Shown piece after piece: positions 42,415 to 53,440 of a stretch of 64,000 nucleotides of DNA. The stretch is from Galeruca laticollis (Eukaryota > Arthropoda > Insecta > Coleoptera > Chrysomelidae). The number at the start of each line of letters is the position of its first letter. Position 1 is the first letter of the stretch. The stretch covers positions 102,125,610-102,189,609 of the forward strand of contig OY998180.1 of NCBI GenBank assembly GCA_963921935.1. Direction: 5' to 3'. Both the position numbers and the translations under genes were made by a program. Below the pieces are notes generated by a model that saw only the letters and a program-made list of their open reading frames with translations, made no database searches and had not been told where the DNA came from.

Positions 42415-42431
42415 GGTATGGGTAACATGTT

Positions 42432-43421
42432 TTATTTTGATTGTTGCGTCTCCGACGGTGACGAACCTGAAATGAATTTATATGGAGTCTTTTTAGGACG
42501 TTTTATGTTTGAAAGATGAATATTTTCTGAAGTATTTTTGTGTCTAGCAGCGATTTTTGCTGTTTTTAGTCGGATATTTTTACTTTTAATTTCTTCACTT
42601 TTATATTTATTTTTGGTTTTACCTTGTGCCAGTTTATTACGTACATACACTTTAGTGGGTATTGTATCTGGTAATTCTTCACGGCTTTTATTGGCTTTAG
42701 ATATTACTTTTGATTTATTTTCCTGTAATTTTTGATTTAAATTCGAGTACAAAATTTTCATTTTATCTTTATGATTTTGTATATAATTATTAACTACTTG
42801 TCGATCTAATTCTATATCGAAAGGTGTATTACTATCTATGTGCCCGGTAATTATTTCGTTAGGTTTCAATTTTGTTGCAGAATGAACACTATTATTATAG
42901 GCTAATAATGCATAAAGTATTTTATTTTCAATAGTTTCATTTTTAAAATCTTTTTGATTATTCAAAAGTCTGATGTGTTCAATAATCGTAGAGTGGAATC
43001 TTTCGGCAATTCCATTCGATTCTGGATGTTGAGAACTTATAAAATGAATTTTTATTTTATGCGTTTCTAATAATTCCATTACAACAGAATTTTTCAACTC
43101 AGTTCCATTATCCGAAATTATTTGTTCTGGTATACAATGGTGTGTAAAATATTTAATTAGACTATGAGCTACTTCTATTCCTTGTCTAGATTTTAATTCA
43201 TACATTTGACCATATTTAGAAAATGAATCTATTATCGTAAGAAATTTACTATTTTCTAAGGTTATCGTGTCTAAATGCACAATTTGGAAAAGTTTAGTCG
43301 CTGTAGGAGTAACATTTAAAAATTGTTTTATTGGTTTTCTATCATATTTGCTCAACTGGCAAACTTCGCATTCGTTTATATAAGTTTGTATAGATGTTCT
43401 TTGATTAGGCCAATAATACAA
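42432..43421 (-). CDS. Errantivirus-like integrase
   Basis: 329 residues, continuing the pol frame after a single TAA at about 43656. The HHCC zinc region starts upstream (near 43480, NYHEGKTNHRGLDE) and ends with C-E-V-C at 18-21. The catalytic triad is D51, D104 and E140, with 35 residues between the second Asp and the Glu as in retroviral integrases. The C-terminal portion is basic (KTKNKYKSEEIKSKNIRLK) and ends GSSPSETQQSK near the env start. Confidence 0.92.
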   Translation of the reverse strand: MYYWPNQRTSIQTYINECEVCQLSKYDRKPIKQFLNVTPTATKLFQIVHLDTITLENSKFLTIIDSFSKYGQMYELKSRQGIEVAHSLIKYFTHHCIPEQIISDNGTELKNSVVMELLETHKIKIHFISSQHPESNGIAERFHSTIIEHIRLLNNQKDFKNETIENKILYALLAYNNSVHSATKLKPNEIITGHIDSNTPFDIELDRQVVNNYIQNHKDKMKILYSNLNQKLQENKSKVISKANKSREELPDTIPTKVYVRNKLAQGKTKNKYKSEEIKSKNIRLKTAKIAARHKNTSENIHLSNIKRPKKTPYKFISGSSPSETQQSK

Positions 43422-43652
43422 AGCTTTTAATTGATATTCAGTTTCATCTAGACCTCTATGATTAGTCTTACCCTCGTGGTAATTTTGAATAACTTCTTTA
43501 ACTTCATTTAAAGGAACATTTATTAATTTTTTGTTACATCTAACAAAGTCAATTTGAGAATCTTGAAAGTGATTTTGTAGAATAACACTGAATTTTTCAT
43601 AAATTGGGTCTTCGAAATAGACAAAATATTTAGTTTTAGGTACTATGTATTC

Positions 43653-45926
43653 TTACACGAAATTAATCACATCTTGCTCAAAATTATTTTTAGATAATTG
43701 TACAATGATTCTTTGTTTATTTTCATACAGTTTTATAATAGTGGGTATGGCTGGTTCGAAATTTACTTCTGAAAATATTAATTGATTTTTACCAATATTT
43801 ATCGCTGAATCTGAAATTGGTATACCGATTACAGGATTCTCTTCATTTGTATGAACTGTGATGTCTTCGTCATCATCATCATTATTGTTACTTTCATTAT
43901 CCGTTTCAACTATTAGAGATCTATTATCATCGGGAGATGATGAGAGTTTTTTATTAAATTTGTCCATGTAAACTAATAAATTTTTAGAACATTGGGGTTC
44001 TTGTAATTCAGTTTCATTAATATTTATTTGAATTCGGGACAAACAATCGCTATTGGTATTTAAAGCACCCTTTTTGTATACAATATCATAATCATATTCT
44101 TCAAGTTTCAAGCGCCATCTGACAAGCTTTGAACTTGGATCTTTAAGTGAGAATAACCATTGAAGTGGTTTATGGTCGGTAACTATTGTAAATTTTCTGC
44201 CAAAAAGATACGGGCGGAAGTATTTCGCTGCCCAAACTATGGCAAGAAGTTCTTTCTCGATTACAGAATAGTTGCATTCTGAATCATTTAAAGTTCTGCT
44301 GGCGTAAGCCACAGGTAAATCAGAGCCTATTTTGCCTTGACTTAAAATAGCACCTAAAGCATAATTGCTGGCGTCTGTGGTAAGATTAAAGGGTTTTGTA
44401 AAATCTGGATATTGAAGTATTGGTTCATTTATCAACAGATTTTTACACATTTCAAAACATTCGACATAATCTGAATCATTTACATTGATAATTGCATCTT
44501 TTTTCAATCTGATAGTTAATGGTTTAGTTAATTTTGAAAAATCTTTTATAAATTTTCGATAATACCCTAGGAGTCCTAGGGATCCTTTTAATTGTTTTGA
44601 ATTTTTTGGTATCGGAAATTTTTGAATTGCTAAAATTTTATCTGGGTTCGGTTTTACACCTTCTGGCGTGACAATATGTCCTAGATATGCTACATCTTTT
44701 CGCAAGAATTCGCATTTATCAATTTGTAATTTAAAATTAGAATCTCTTAATCTATTGAATACTTCTTTTAAATTTGTGATGTGTTCTTGTAAGCTGGTAC
44801 TGAACACAATTATATCATCAAGGTACACCAAACATTTCTCGTTCTGTATACCTCTTAGGATATTGTCTATGACCCTTTGGAAGGTTGCAGGAGCCCCTTT
44901 CAGACCCATGGGCATGCGCACATATTCATAGTGCCCATTTTCAATATTAAAGGCTGTTTTCGGAATATCCTCCTCAGCCATCTCGATCTGATGGAAACCA
45001 GAAGCGAGATCTAATGTTGTAAAATATTGACAACGTCCAAGCTTATCTAGTAACGTTGTAATATCTGGTAATGGATATCGATCTCCAATTGTGATCTCAT
45101 TCAGTTTTCGATAATCAACAACGAGTCGATACTTTGGCTTTTGAGAAGCATCTAGCTTCTTTGGAACTATCCAGATATTGCTCGACCACGGAGAGCTGGA
45201 CGGCCTAATAATATTATCATTTAACATTTTTTGAATTTGTTTTTGAATTTCCGTTCGGTGGATCTCAGGATATCTGTATGATTTTGAATAAATAGGTATA
45301 TCATTAGAAGTTTTAATATGATGTTTTATTTTACTTGTGAAGGTAAGCTGATTTCCTTCAACATGAAAAATATCACTATACTCTTGAACTAATTTTAATA
45401 CAGATTGTTTTTCTTCGGAATTCATATGTTCAGTTCTAACTTTCGAAATATCAAATTTAACATTTTCAGAATAAATATTATTAAAATTTGGGTTGAGGGT
45501 TTGTTCGTATTCATCGAATGTCTCAACACTAATAGAAGGGCTTAAGTCTACTCGAAAGTTGGATTCTGAAGGATTTAAAATTGTACATAAAGCTATATTA
45601 TTTTCAACTTTTGTTAAACATTCCGGGATTTCTAATTTCCCAATTCGTGTATATGGTATAATTACATTACCATTTTTTACATTTTCAATATTTAATTTAA
45701 TTACTTGTTCACAACGTGAATGCACTACTATACAATTCGTGGATCCAGTTTTAATGTCAAAGTAATTCATTTTAATTTGACTATAAGGAGTCATAAGCAA
45801 ATTATTATTTAAGTCAATAATTGCATTAAGTATTTTTAAATTATCTAATCCTAACAAACAATCAAAATGATCGTGAAATTTGAAAACGCAATATTCTAAA
45901 TTAAGCGGTTTCCTATAATTAAACAT
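43653..45926 (-). CDS. Errantivirus-like reverse transcriptase and RNase H
   Basis: 757 residues. The first 200 are the protease-RT linker. RT motifs: SSSPWSSNIWIVPKK near 243-257, VDYRKLNEIT near 270, FTTLDLASGFHQIEM near 302-316, MPMGLKGAPATFQR near 338-351 and the catalytic YLDD at 368-371. RNase H: TDAS at 517-520, EKELLAIVWA near 557-566 and TDHKPLQWLF near 583-592. The acidic stretch NNDDDDEDIT near 683 is a linker to integrase. The frame is separated from the protease by a frameshift near 45915 and from integrase by one stop. Confidence 0.94.
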   Translation of the reverse strand: MFNYRKPLNLEYCVFKFHDHFDCLLGLDNLKILNAIIDLNNNLLMTPYSQIKMNYFDIKTGSTNCIVVHSRCEQVIKLNIENVKNGNVIIPYTRIGKLEIPECLTKVENNIALCTILNPSESNFRVDLSPSISVETFDEYEQTLNPNFNNIYSENVKFDISKVRTEHMNSEEKQSVLKLVQEYSDIFHVEGNQLTFTSKIKHHIKTSNDIPIYSKSYRYPEIHRTEIQKQIQKMLNDNIIRPSSSPWSSNIWIVPKKLDASQKPKYRLVVDYRKLNEITIGDRYPLPDITTLLDKLGRCQYFTTLDLASGFHQIEMAEEDIPKTAFNIENGHYEYVRMPMGLKGAPATFQRVIDNILRGIQNEKCLVYLDDIIVFSTSLQEHITNLKEVFNRLRDSNFKLQIDKCEFLRKDVAYLGHIVTPEGVKPNPDKILAIQKFPIPKNSKQLKGSLGLLGYYRKFIKDFSKLTKPLTIRLKKDAIINVNDSDYVECFEMCKNLLINEPILQYPDFTKPFNLTTDASNYALGAILSQGKIGSDLPVAYASRTLNDSECNYSVIEKELLAIVWAAKYFRPYLFGRKFTIVTDHKPLQWLFSLKDPSSKLVRWRLKLEEYDYDIVYKKGALNTNSDCLSRIQININETELQEPQCSKNLLVYMDKFNKKLSSSPDDNRSLIVETDNESNNNDDDDEDITVHTNEENPVIGIPISDSAINIGKNQLIFSEVNFEPAIPTIIKLYENKQRIIVQLSKNNFEQDVINFV

Positions 45927-46102
45927 TTTTGGGACTGGAATAAAAGTGCAGAAATTTTGGCAGATTTTACATGGAATGGTTTTTTGACATACGATTTTTT
46001 GAAATATTTTTCAGCTACAGCTGGTGTCACAAAGGATCTTGTGCTACCAGTATCAATTAAAACTTTTAGATTTTGTTCTGGGAAAATTATATAGGGTAAC
46101 AC
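45896..46102 (-). pseudogene. Errantivirus-like aspartic protease
   Basis: Short frame with LIDTGSTRSFVTPAVAEKY; the D-T-G-S active site is intact. The second half of the protease (HFDCLLGLDNLK) is in the next frame, 45926 onward, so a one-base frameshift near 45915 splits the domain. Confidence 0.85.
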
Positions 46103-46122
46103 ACTTTCTGAATTATTTAAGT

Positions 46123-47330
46123 TTAATAATTCGATAATGTTTGATTTGGTTCCGAGGCTGGTGTCTCTAAAAAATTATCGGATTCATCATTAATACAATC
46201 GGAATCGTCTATATTATGGAGTTCTTCCGAGATAAAATTTCTAGGTTGATTAGGATTGTGTTGGAACCGATTTTGATAATTTTGGGGTTGGGGTCTAGGT
46301 GTGTTTCTGGTAGACATACTCATTGGAGTTGGATTTGAAAATCTTTGATTTGGATTAGGTTTAAAAACGTTATGACCATTATTAGAAAAGTTTGTATTAT
46401 TCCTATTAGAAGGATTATAAGAAGTTGATGGACGATTTTGTGGGTTTGATGCGGGATTTCGATTAGTGTGTTGATAATTCTGCATAGAATTTGGCTTAGG
46501 AGGTGGCTGCCTATGTGCCACGTTATTTTGGAAATTGGTTTTATTTTTATGAGAATAATTTTGCGTATTTAAATTTGAAAAAATATTTTTTGGATGATTA
46601 TTCTGGGTCATATAAACTTGAAAATCATTAGTAAGAACATTTAAAGCAATATTTAAATTTTCTGGATTTTCCGTACGCATTAATGTACCTAAAGGTCCTT
46701 TAAACCGCGTAGCAATACTCTGAGTGCCAAATTTTTAAAATAATTTCCTAAAATTAAATGTTCATTCACATTGGAATGTGTGATGAGATAAGAAATTTGA
46801 AGATTTAATAAATGTTGAATTCTATTATAAAATTCGAAAGGCGTTTCATTACCTTGTTTCATTTCTGAAAGTTCTATATTTAGTGTGTAAATATCTCTTT
46901 TATCAGCATAAGTATTAAGAAGTGCATCTTTTAGATTTTCCCAAGTTCTTATCGTACAAGAAGAAATGTTTATAGCTGCTTCACCTTTTATTTTTGCTAA
47001 GATGCTGGACATCAAATATTCATTTTGAAAATCCCCTACATCTGCAGTATTATAAAACTTACTAACTAATTTCTCTGAAATTTCAATAAATCTAGGAAGT
47101 AATGCATTGTTGCCATCAAATTCTGGTATCATATCCAGATATTCTTTTTTTAAAATTGGTAATTGTGGAGTAGCCATTTTATTAAAATTATTTATGTGAA
47201 AAAGTTTTGGTGATGCTAACGTTAATTTTATTTTAGTGTTTGAGCCTGAATTTGAATTATTTGAATCAGAATTTGAGTCAGAATCGTTAGATGTGTCAGA
47301 AAAATAATCAATATTCCCTCTATATGACAT
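46123..47330 (-). pseudogene. Errantivirus-like Gag (one frameshift)
   Basis: 47330-46689 gives 213 residues: a Ser/Asp/Asn-rich start (YFSDTSNDSDSNSDSNNSNS), then a capsid (ILKKEYLDMIPEFDGNN, AAINISSCTIRTWENLKDAL, MKQGNETPFEFYNRIQHLL). The end LALRVLLRGLKDL runs into a stop; the adjoining frame 46680-46123 takes over with GTLMRTENPENLNIALNVL. The second part is Asn/Gln/Pro-rich without a CCHC knuckle, as in several errantiviruses. A one-base indel near 46688 explains the break. Confidence 0.88.
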
Positions 47331-47549
47331 AAAAACACTTACAGCAATAGAACGAAGATCCTTTCCATTGGCTCGGACTGCACAGGAACAACCAATCTCC
47401 TCTTGATTCTTCCGGTTTCTCGCACAACACAGATCTTCTAGTTGAGTTACTCAGTTCGCCCAACTAAGAGTTCTAATAATTAAAATTCACTTGTTCGAAT
47501 AGTCAATAAATCGTAGAAACGAACCGAATGTTATATTCTTTAACTTTCG

Positions 47550-47573
47550 ATTGACTATCCTACTGACTGCGCC
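47550..47573 (-). other. Primer-binding site, tRNA-Ser type
   Basis: Following the 5' LTR on the minus strand, TGGCGCAGTCAGTAGGAT matches the tRNA-Ser primer site known from 17.6, 297 and ZAM with one difference. Confidence 0.85.
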
Positions 47574-47783
47574 ACTTAACTTTTAATTTACTGAAAACGT
47601 GTTTTTAAAAACTAACTTTATTTCTAAGACAAACTAATACAATAATTTCAAATACAAGACTGATATTTTTATTATGAACATGAATTTAAATAACCTCGTA
47701 ACAAACACAACTAAGCAATTCTACAATGATATAAATACTTAATCAGCACAATATACTGTCCACCTAAGGGCAATGGCGTAGGT

Positions 47784-47787
<4 letters not shown>
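47574..47787 (-). repeat. 5' LTR of errantivirus-like element
   Basis: 214 bp, identical by eye to 40109-40322. Directly abuts the TA run at 47788. Confidence 0.92.

Positions 47788-47820
<33 letters not shown>
47788..47820. repeat. (TA)n run between errantivirus and hairpin
   Basis: Pure TA dinucleotide run. Confidence 0.95.
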
Positions 47821-47824
<4 letters not shown>

Positions 47825-47991
47825 AGCAACGAATAGATTAGTGGGTATTGCACGGAAATAGAAGAAGGGGCTACTGAAAAGAGTGGTAACCGCAGACATG
47901 CATGTTTCTAGCTCATTAGCGGTTACCACTCTTTTCAGTAGCCCCTTCTTCTCTTTACGTGCAATACCCACTAATCTATTCGTTGCTTATT
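47821..47991. mobile_element. 171-bp hairpin (MITE-like) between TA runs
   Basis: 47821-47893 (AATAAGCAACGAATAGATTA...) is the near-perfect complement of 47919-47991 with a 25-bp loop. Non-coding, flanked on both sides by TA-rich DNA. It could be a TA-targeting MITE; an RNA copy would form a long, almost perfect hairpin. Confidence 0.85.
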
Positions 47992-48023
47992 GTTCATATG
48001 TCACGCACTATTCGTACATCTTG

Positions 48024-48024
<1 letters not shown>

Positions 48025-48064
<40 letters not shown>
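48025..48064. repeat. (TA)n run, right side
   Basis: About 20 TA units leading directly into the resumed RT codons (IYINDLFSF). Confidence 0.95.
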
Positions 48065-48065
<1 letters not shown>

Positions 48066-48067
<2 letters not shown>

Positions 48068-48943
48068 GATTTATTTTCGTTCGGAAAGAACGATAATATT
48101 ATTGGTTTCGCAGATGATACTGCTATATTCTATAAAGCAGATAACTGGGAAGATTTAAAAAGTATGGCCGTAACCGATTTTTCTAAAATAAAAAAATTGT
48201 TAGATTTCAAATTATTAACAGTTAATACAGTGAAAACCAATTACCTGCCTTTCAGTTGCAATAAATTCGGAATGCCTTTATTTCATGAGTTAATAATAAA
48301 TACTGAATCGGATACATACCGAATATTGCCTGAAAAGAATATCAAATATTTAGGAATTATATTAGACCCGCATTTGAAATGGTATGCGCATATAAGATAT
48401 GTGGTTAACAAATTGCGTACTATACTATGGAAATTTAGAAAACTCAAGGACATTTTATCATCAAACTACTTACGAACTCTTTACTATTCGTTGGTAGAAA
48501 GTCACTTACGTTTTGGAATTACTGTGTGGGGCTCTGCTTTGAAGACTCATTTGCACATACTCGAGGTAACACAACGAAGATTTATAAAATTAATATATTC
48601 AAAAAGCGCGAGATATCCCAGTAACCAATTATATACAGAAGCAAAAATGCTGGATCTCAGACAACTCTATTTCTTATCCGTATGTATTAGATACCACACA
48701 CATAAACACAGTAGTAAGTTACCTACTCATTCGTACGATACAAGACAAGGTCAGTATTTTGTGGTTCCCTTCATGACAAAAACAGTTTCGCAAAGGTTTT
48801 ACTCTTATTTGGCCCCTAAGTTATACAATACAATTCCACAAGACTTGAAAAAAATATTGAATATTCATAAGTTTAAAAAACATCTTAAGCAGTATATTAT
48901 CGGAAATAATCGTGTTAATATAAGAAGTTTTTTTGAAACTTAG
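48066..48943 (+). pseudogene. ORF2 3' part: RT palm/thumb and C-terminus
   Basis: Resumes the RT interrupted at 40089: INDLFSF, then NIIGFADDTAIFYKA with the catalytic FADD box (F-A-D-D is common in CR1-type RTs). KYLGIILDPHLKWYAHI and the C-terminal region (HLRFGITVWGSALK, HSYDTRQGQYFVVP) end at RSFFET, 48943. There is no RNase H domain. This 290-codon stretch is uninterrupted, so decay since insertion has been slight here. Confidence 0.9.
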
Positions 48944-49192
48944 TTTTATTTGGACATGCTTAAAGAAAAGTTGGTTCGTTTAGCTGTTTTCGTATTGGCA
49001 CTCACCCTGTTTTCAATATTAATTTTTTTAGATATTAGTGTATGTATAGGTATTTTATTTTATTTTATTATATATTCTCTTAATATGTTTTGTATACCGT
49101 AACAAGTGTTAGTACACTTTTCGGTTCTCCGCTCTATTCAACAAATTGAAAAATGTAATATGTATCCATATTTACCTGTGAATAAAGGTTAT

Positions 49193-49196
<4 letters not shown>

Positions 49197-49232
<36 letters not shown>
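49197..49232. repeat. (TA)n tail at the 3' end of the CR1/Jockey-group element
   Basis: Follows GAATAAAGGTTATTATTAT. The neighbouring element on the minus strand ends in ATTAGATAATAAT at the same place, so two 3' tails meet here. Confidence 0.8.
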
Positions 49233-49236
<4 letters not shown>

Positions 49237-49710
49237 ATCTAATAAAGATAGCTACTCATTCAAACAAAAATTACAGTAGTAGTGGATTTTGTCTAGGTTT
49301 GCCTACTTTCCGGCCTTCATTTACTGGACTGAGACCTGATTACTATGTTGTTATTGTTAAAGAGAGAGATAAATTCTTCTTCTCGTTCCTTTTTTGGGCT
49401 ATATCCTGTGGGATAATTTACCCAGTTTTATACATGTGGGGGGAAAAAGTCTTGCTCTTGGCAATATTTCCCTCCCTCTAGAATGGATATCTTCCTTAAA
49501 CAAAACTGCACTACTGTTTAGCATAGGTACTATGAGTTATTGCACTTTTATATTACTTATAGTGAGTATTGGGGTATTAGTAAGGTAAGACTTCACAACA
49601 CAGGAAATTAACTTTTCTCGCTTGGGGGTATCGGCCAAGCTTGGACACACCCAGAAATGCTACCTCGGATATAGGTGGAGAAACCCAGGTCTATAAAAGA
49701 GAAGATTAAG

Positions 49711-52700
49711 TTAAAGGGATATTTTAAACATAGTTATAAATTGGTGTATTATTGATAATCGTTCATCATTTAAATTGGATAAAATTGTACATATATCAAA
49801 TGGCGCGCTAAGTTTAGTTTTGCATAGTTCTATGTAAAGGTTGAATTGGTTTGATATATTAATTGGACATTCTACTATTATGTGGTTAAGTGATCCTATT
49901 TGCCCACATTCACATAGTGGATCGTCTTTAATTCCAATTCTAAACATATGGAAAGGAGTAAAACAGTGTCCTGTTCTCATTCTTATATCTGTTGTTAAAT
50001 GTCTTCTGTTTTTGTATTGGTTAAACCAGGGAGATTTTGGTAATTGTTCGACAACTTTGTAATAGAACGATTTTTTATTCTGTTTTATGAGGTTCCATTC
50101 ATTGTTCCATTTAGCCGATATGCTGTTCTTGATATCTGGGAGGTAGTTTTGATAATTCAGTTTTATATTCGCTGGAACTGTAAGGGAACAACCTGTTTTA
50201 GCTAGCTGATCAGTTTTATGGTTTCCTTTGATTTCAGAGTGACCTGGGATCCATGCTAGTACGATAGTAAAGCCGTTAGTATTTGCTAGTATAATTCCTT
50301 GTTTAGTTAATATTGATGAATGCTCTGTTTCTTTCGAGAAAGAAAGTTGGTATACATATTTTTTGTAGTGCAGTTTTAGAGTCTGAGAAGATTATGGCTT
50401 TCGTGGTGTTGGTTTTTAAGATGATTTGAAGTGCATGGTTGATAGCAGTAATTTCTCCTAACCATATTTGTGTGAATTTTGGTAGCCTAGATGAAAATGC
50501 ATAGTTGAGTTCTTCACTGTAAACTCCAAACCCTGCAGTGCCATTGGAATAGAGAGATCCATCTGTAAATATTCTTGTATGATCCGGAAATTTGGATATA
50601 ATTTTTTGGTACTAAATTTGTGGTAGTTCATCAGTTTTATTAGATTGAAGATTTGCCACATTTAATGGAGTTAGCTGAATTTCTAGGTCAAATTCATAGC
50701 AAGGCAATATTTCTTTTGTGTACATCATATTAGTAGATGGTTGTAGCCGGTCAAGGATTTGTATTAGAGTGGGTTTTTCTTTGTTAGTCCAATATCTTGA
50801 GTTTTTGCTTATGTTATTAAGCTTCTTTAGAATATTGATTATAGGGTTATTGGATATTGCCAGGTTTTTTATTAAGTATTTGGAGCTCAGCCATTCCCTC
50901 CGATATTTGAGGGGAATTTCACAGTTTTCTGATAATAAGGCTGGGATTGGTGTTGAATTCATGTTGCCTGTAACTATTCTTAATCCCTGGTTTTGAAGTT
51001 TGTCAAACGTTGTTTTATTCTTTTTTGTGAGGGTGAAAATCTGGCTACCATAGTCCATGTGACTTAGTACTATTGCTTTGTAAAGTATTCTCAGTGTGAG
51101 GGGATCACAGCCCCACCAAGTACCGCAGAGAGCTCGCATAACGTTTAGTCCTTTACATATTTTTATTTCTATGTATTGTATATGTGCATTCCATTTAAGG
51201 TTTTGATGAATGTACATACCTAGGTATTAACTTTATCCACCCATTCAATAGTTTCAGAGTTTATTTTTATTTTGGGGATAGATCTTTTTATAATACCTTT
51301 ACTAAACATTACTGCATGAGATTTATTGGTTGATAGTTTGAGATTATGTGTGTCTAACCATGTGTTGAGTTTTTCTAAAAATGTATTTAAATTATTTACC
51401 ATTTGGCTCACATTTGATCCACCAACTATCAGTACCATGTCATCTGCATATTGAATAAGATTAACATTTTTAGGGAGGATATCATAAATAGGTAGGGTAT
51501 AGAGATTAAACAGGATTCGACTAAGGGGAGATCCTTGGGCTAGACCTTGATTAGCTGGCAAAGGTCTTATTGTTTGTCCTAAGTTGTCTTGGACGAATAT
51601 GACTCTGTTATTTATAAAAGCGTAAATTAAGTTTATTATATATTTAGGAATGGATAGGTTTATTAAAGTTTTGTACAGAAATTGGATATTAACTGTGTCG
51701 TATGCAGCTGAGAGGTCTAAGAAAACGCCTATGGTATATTCATTGGCTGAATAATTTATAAGGATATGAGAGGTTAGAAACGTTAAACAGTCCATACAAC
51801 CTTTATTCCTTCTAAATCCAAACTGTAAGGGATTGAGTAATTTTTTGTTTTCTACATACCATTCCAGCCTGTTTTTTATTAGTGATTCTAGAAGTTTACT
51901 CACACATGAAGTTAGAGGAATTGGTCTATAGTTCGTTGCTACTGATTTGTCTTTGTAGGGCTTTATGAGAGGAAGAATAATTGTTTGCTTCCATGTGTGT
52001 GGAATGGTAGCAGTTTGCATGCAATCATTAAAGAATTGTAGTAGATCCTTAGACAAAGATGTTGGCATGTGCTTAATGATAGAGTATGAAATTTGGTCCA
52101 TACCTGGTGCGGAATCTTTTTTTGACTCTATTGTGAATTTATATTCCTGATAGGAGAATGGTTCAATTTCTGTTGATATGGATGTTTGTATGTTTTCGGT
52201 AATGATAGGTGGGCATAAGGAGGATAAAATTTCTTGAGCCAGAATGCCAGGTGGAAGTTGATTTGATAGGTTGTTGTGAGGTGTACGATTTGAAGCTTTA
52301 TTGATTTTATTCCAAATAATTTTTAATTGAGAGTTACGGTTTATTTTTGCACAGAAGTTGCGAAAACTGTTCTTTCTTTTGGACTTGAGAAGTTTTCTGG
52401 TAGAAGCAATGGTCCTTTTTACTGCTATAAAGTTTTCTATCGTAGAGGAGTTGGTAAATGTTTTAATTGCAGATATTCTGCAGTTGATGGATACTTGACA
52501 GGAGTTATCCCACCAAGGGATATTGTATTTTTGGTTGTGTTTGATTTTGTAAAATGGTATTGCCGCATTTGCTGCTTTTATAATATTATCTTGGAATGTT
52601 TCATATTGAAAGTGGGTTAGGGGTTGTACAGAGGTGTTCATAAAAGGTGTTCCAGCTTTTTTATAGTTTCTTTTTGTGGTTACTATCTGATTGAGGTTGT

Positions 52701-53440
52701 CTTTATTATTGGAATAAAGTTTGCAGATGGTTGGGTAGTGATCACTACTTCCAGGGTCTAGGAGGACTTCCCAGGTAGCATATGGAGTTAACTCAGAAGA
52801 TATTAGGGTAACATCCACCACAGATTTATCCTCACTCGCTGAAGACAATCTGGTAGCCTGTCCATCATTTAGATATACTAATTGGAGTGACTCTAAGGAG
52901 TCAATAATGTTTCGACCATTAATACTTATTTTCTTGCTCCCCCATGCGGGGTGGTTGCAATTTAGATCTCCCATAATAAGTAGGGGTTTCTTGAATTGCT
53001 GAATAAAATGGATCCAATTATTTACTCTGAGTATTGAGCTTGATGGGCAGTATATATTTAGAATATTAATGTTAAGTTGTGGTAGGTGTATTGCCTGTTT
53101 TTGAATATTTATATTGTCAAAGTTACTTTGGTAGGTTATTGGGATGAATTTGATGGTATTTTTTATTAGAATAGCTGTTCCACCGTAGCCATCGGCTCTA
53201 TCGTTTCTAAGAATTTGAAAGTTTCTGCATATGATATTATAGTTTCGTTTTAACCATGTTTCATTTAGTAGGATTATATCAGGATTATGGGTTTCTAATG
53301 ATTACTTTCAAATTATCTGTGTTGGAGTTGTATGCACGTATATTCCACTGGATTACAGTTAGTGGAGTGAATGCGAATAGAATTCAAATATTACACAGGA
53401 GATTAGAACATGTCCGTGTCGGACAGGTCCATATAATCCC
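49711..53440 (-). pseudogene. ORF2 of third I-group element
   Basis: Endonuclease pieces lie from 53390 (VIQWNIRAYNSN, ILLNETWLKRNYN) through MGDLNCNHPAWGSKK at 52974 and GSSDHYPTICKLY. The long frame 52974-51220 contains the RT: SAPGMDQISYSIIKHMP, YRPIPLTSCVSKLLESLI, QFGFRRNKGCMDCLTF, FLDLSAAYDTV, GLAQGSPLSRILFNLY and the catalytic IQYADDMVLI. A frameshift at 51220 leads to 51217-50612 (thumb). RNase H (RIFTDGSLYSNGTAGFGVYS near 50570) is broken by further shifts. The end at 49980-49711 has the zinc-like CECGQIGSLNHIIVEC. Confidence 0.9.

Larger units (their letters stand above)
40109..47787 (-). mobile_element. Errantivirus-like Gypsy element with gag, pol and env
   Basis: 214-bp LTRs at 47574-47787 (5') and 40109-40322 (3') appear identical. 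There is a tRNA-Ser-type primer site, a purine tract, and three gene regions in the order gag (47330-46123), pol (46102-42432), env (42414-40332). The insertion site is a TATA run, the target preference known for the 17.6/297/ZAM lineage of insect errantiviruses. One frameshift in gag, one frameshift and one stop in pol, and a MITE in env make this copy defective although its LTRs look new. Confidence 0.93.
37062..49232 (+). mobile_element. CR1/Jockey-group non-LTR element split by later insertions
   Basis: ORF1 (37062-37842) and ORF2 (38066-40089, resuming at 48066-48943) are followed by a 3' untranslated region ending GAATAAAGGTTATTATTAT and a (TA)n run to 49232. There is no RNase H after the RT, and the C-terminus (YDTRQGQYFVVP block) is of the CR1/Rex type. 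Element and hairpin insertions between 40109 and 48024 interrupt it at LFNIYI-NDLF of the RT. Confidence 0.85.
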
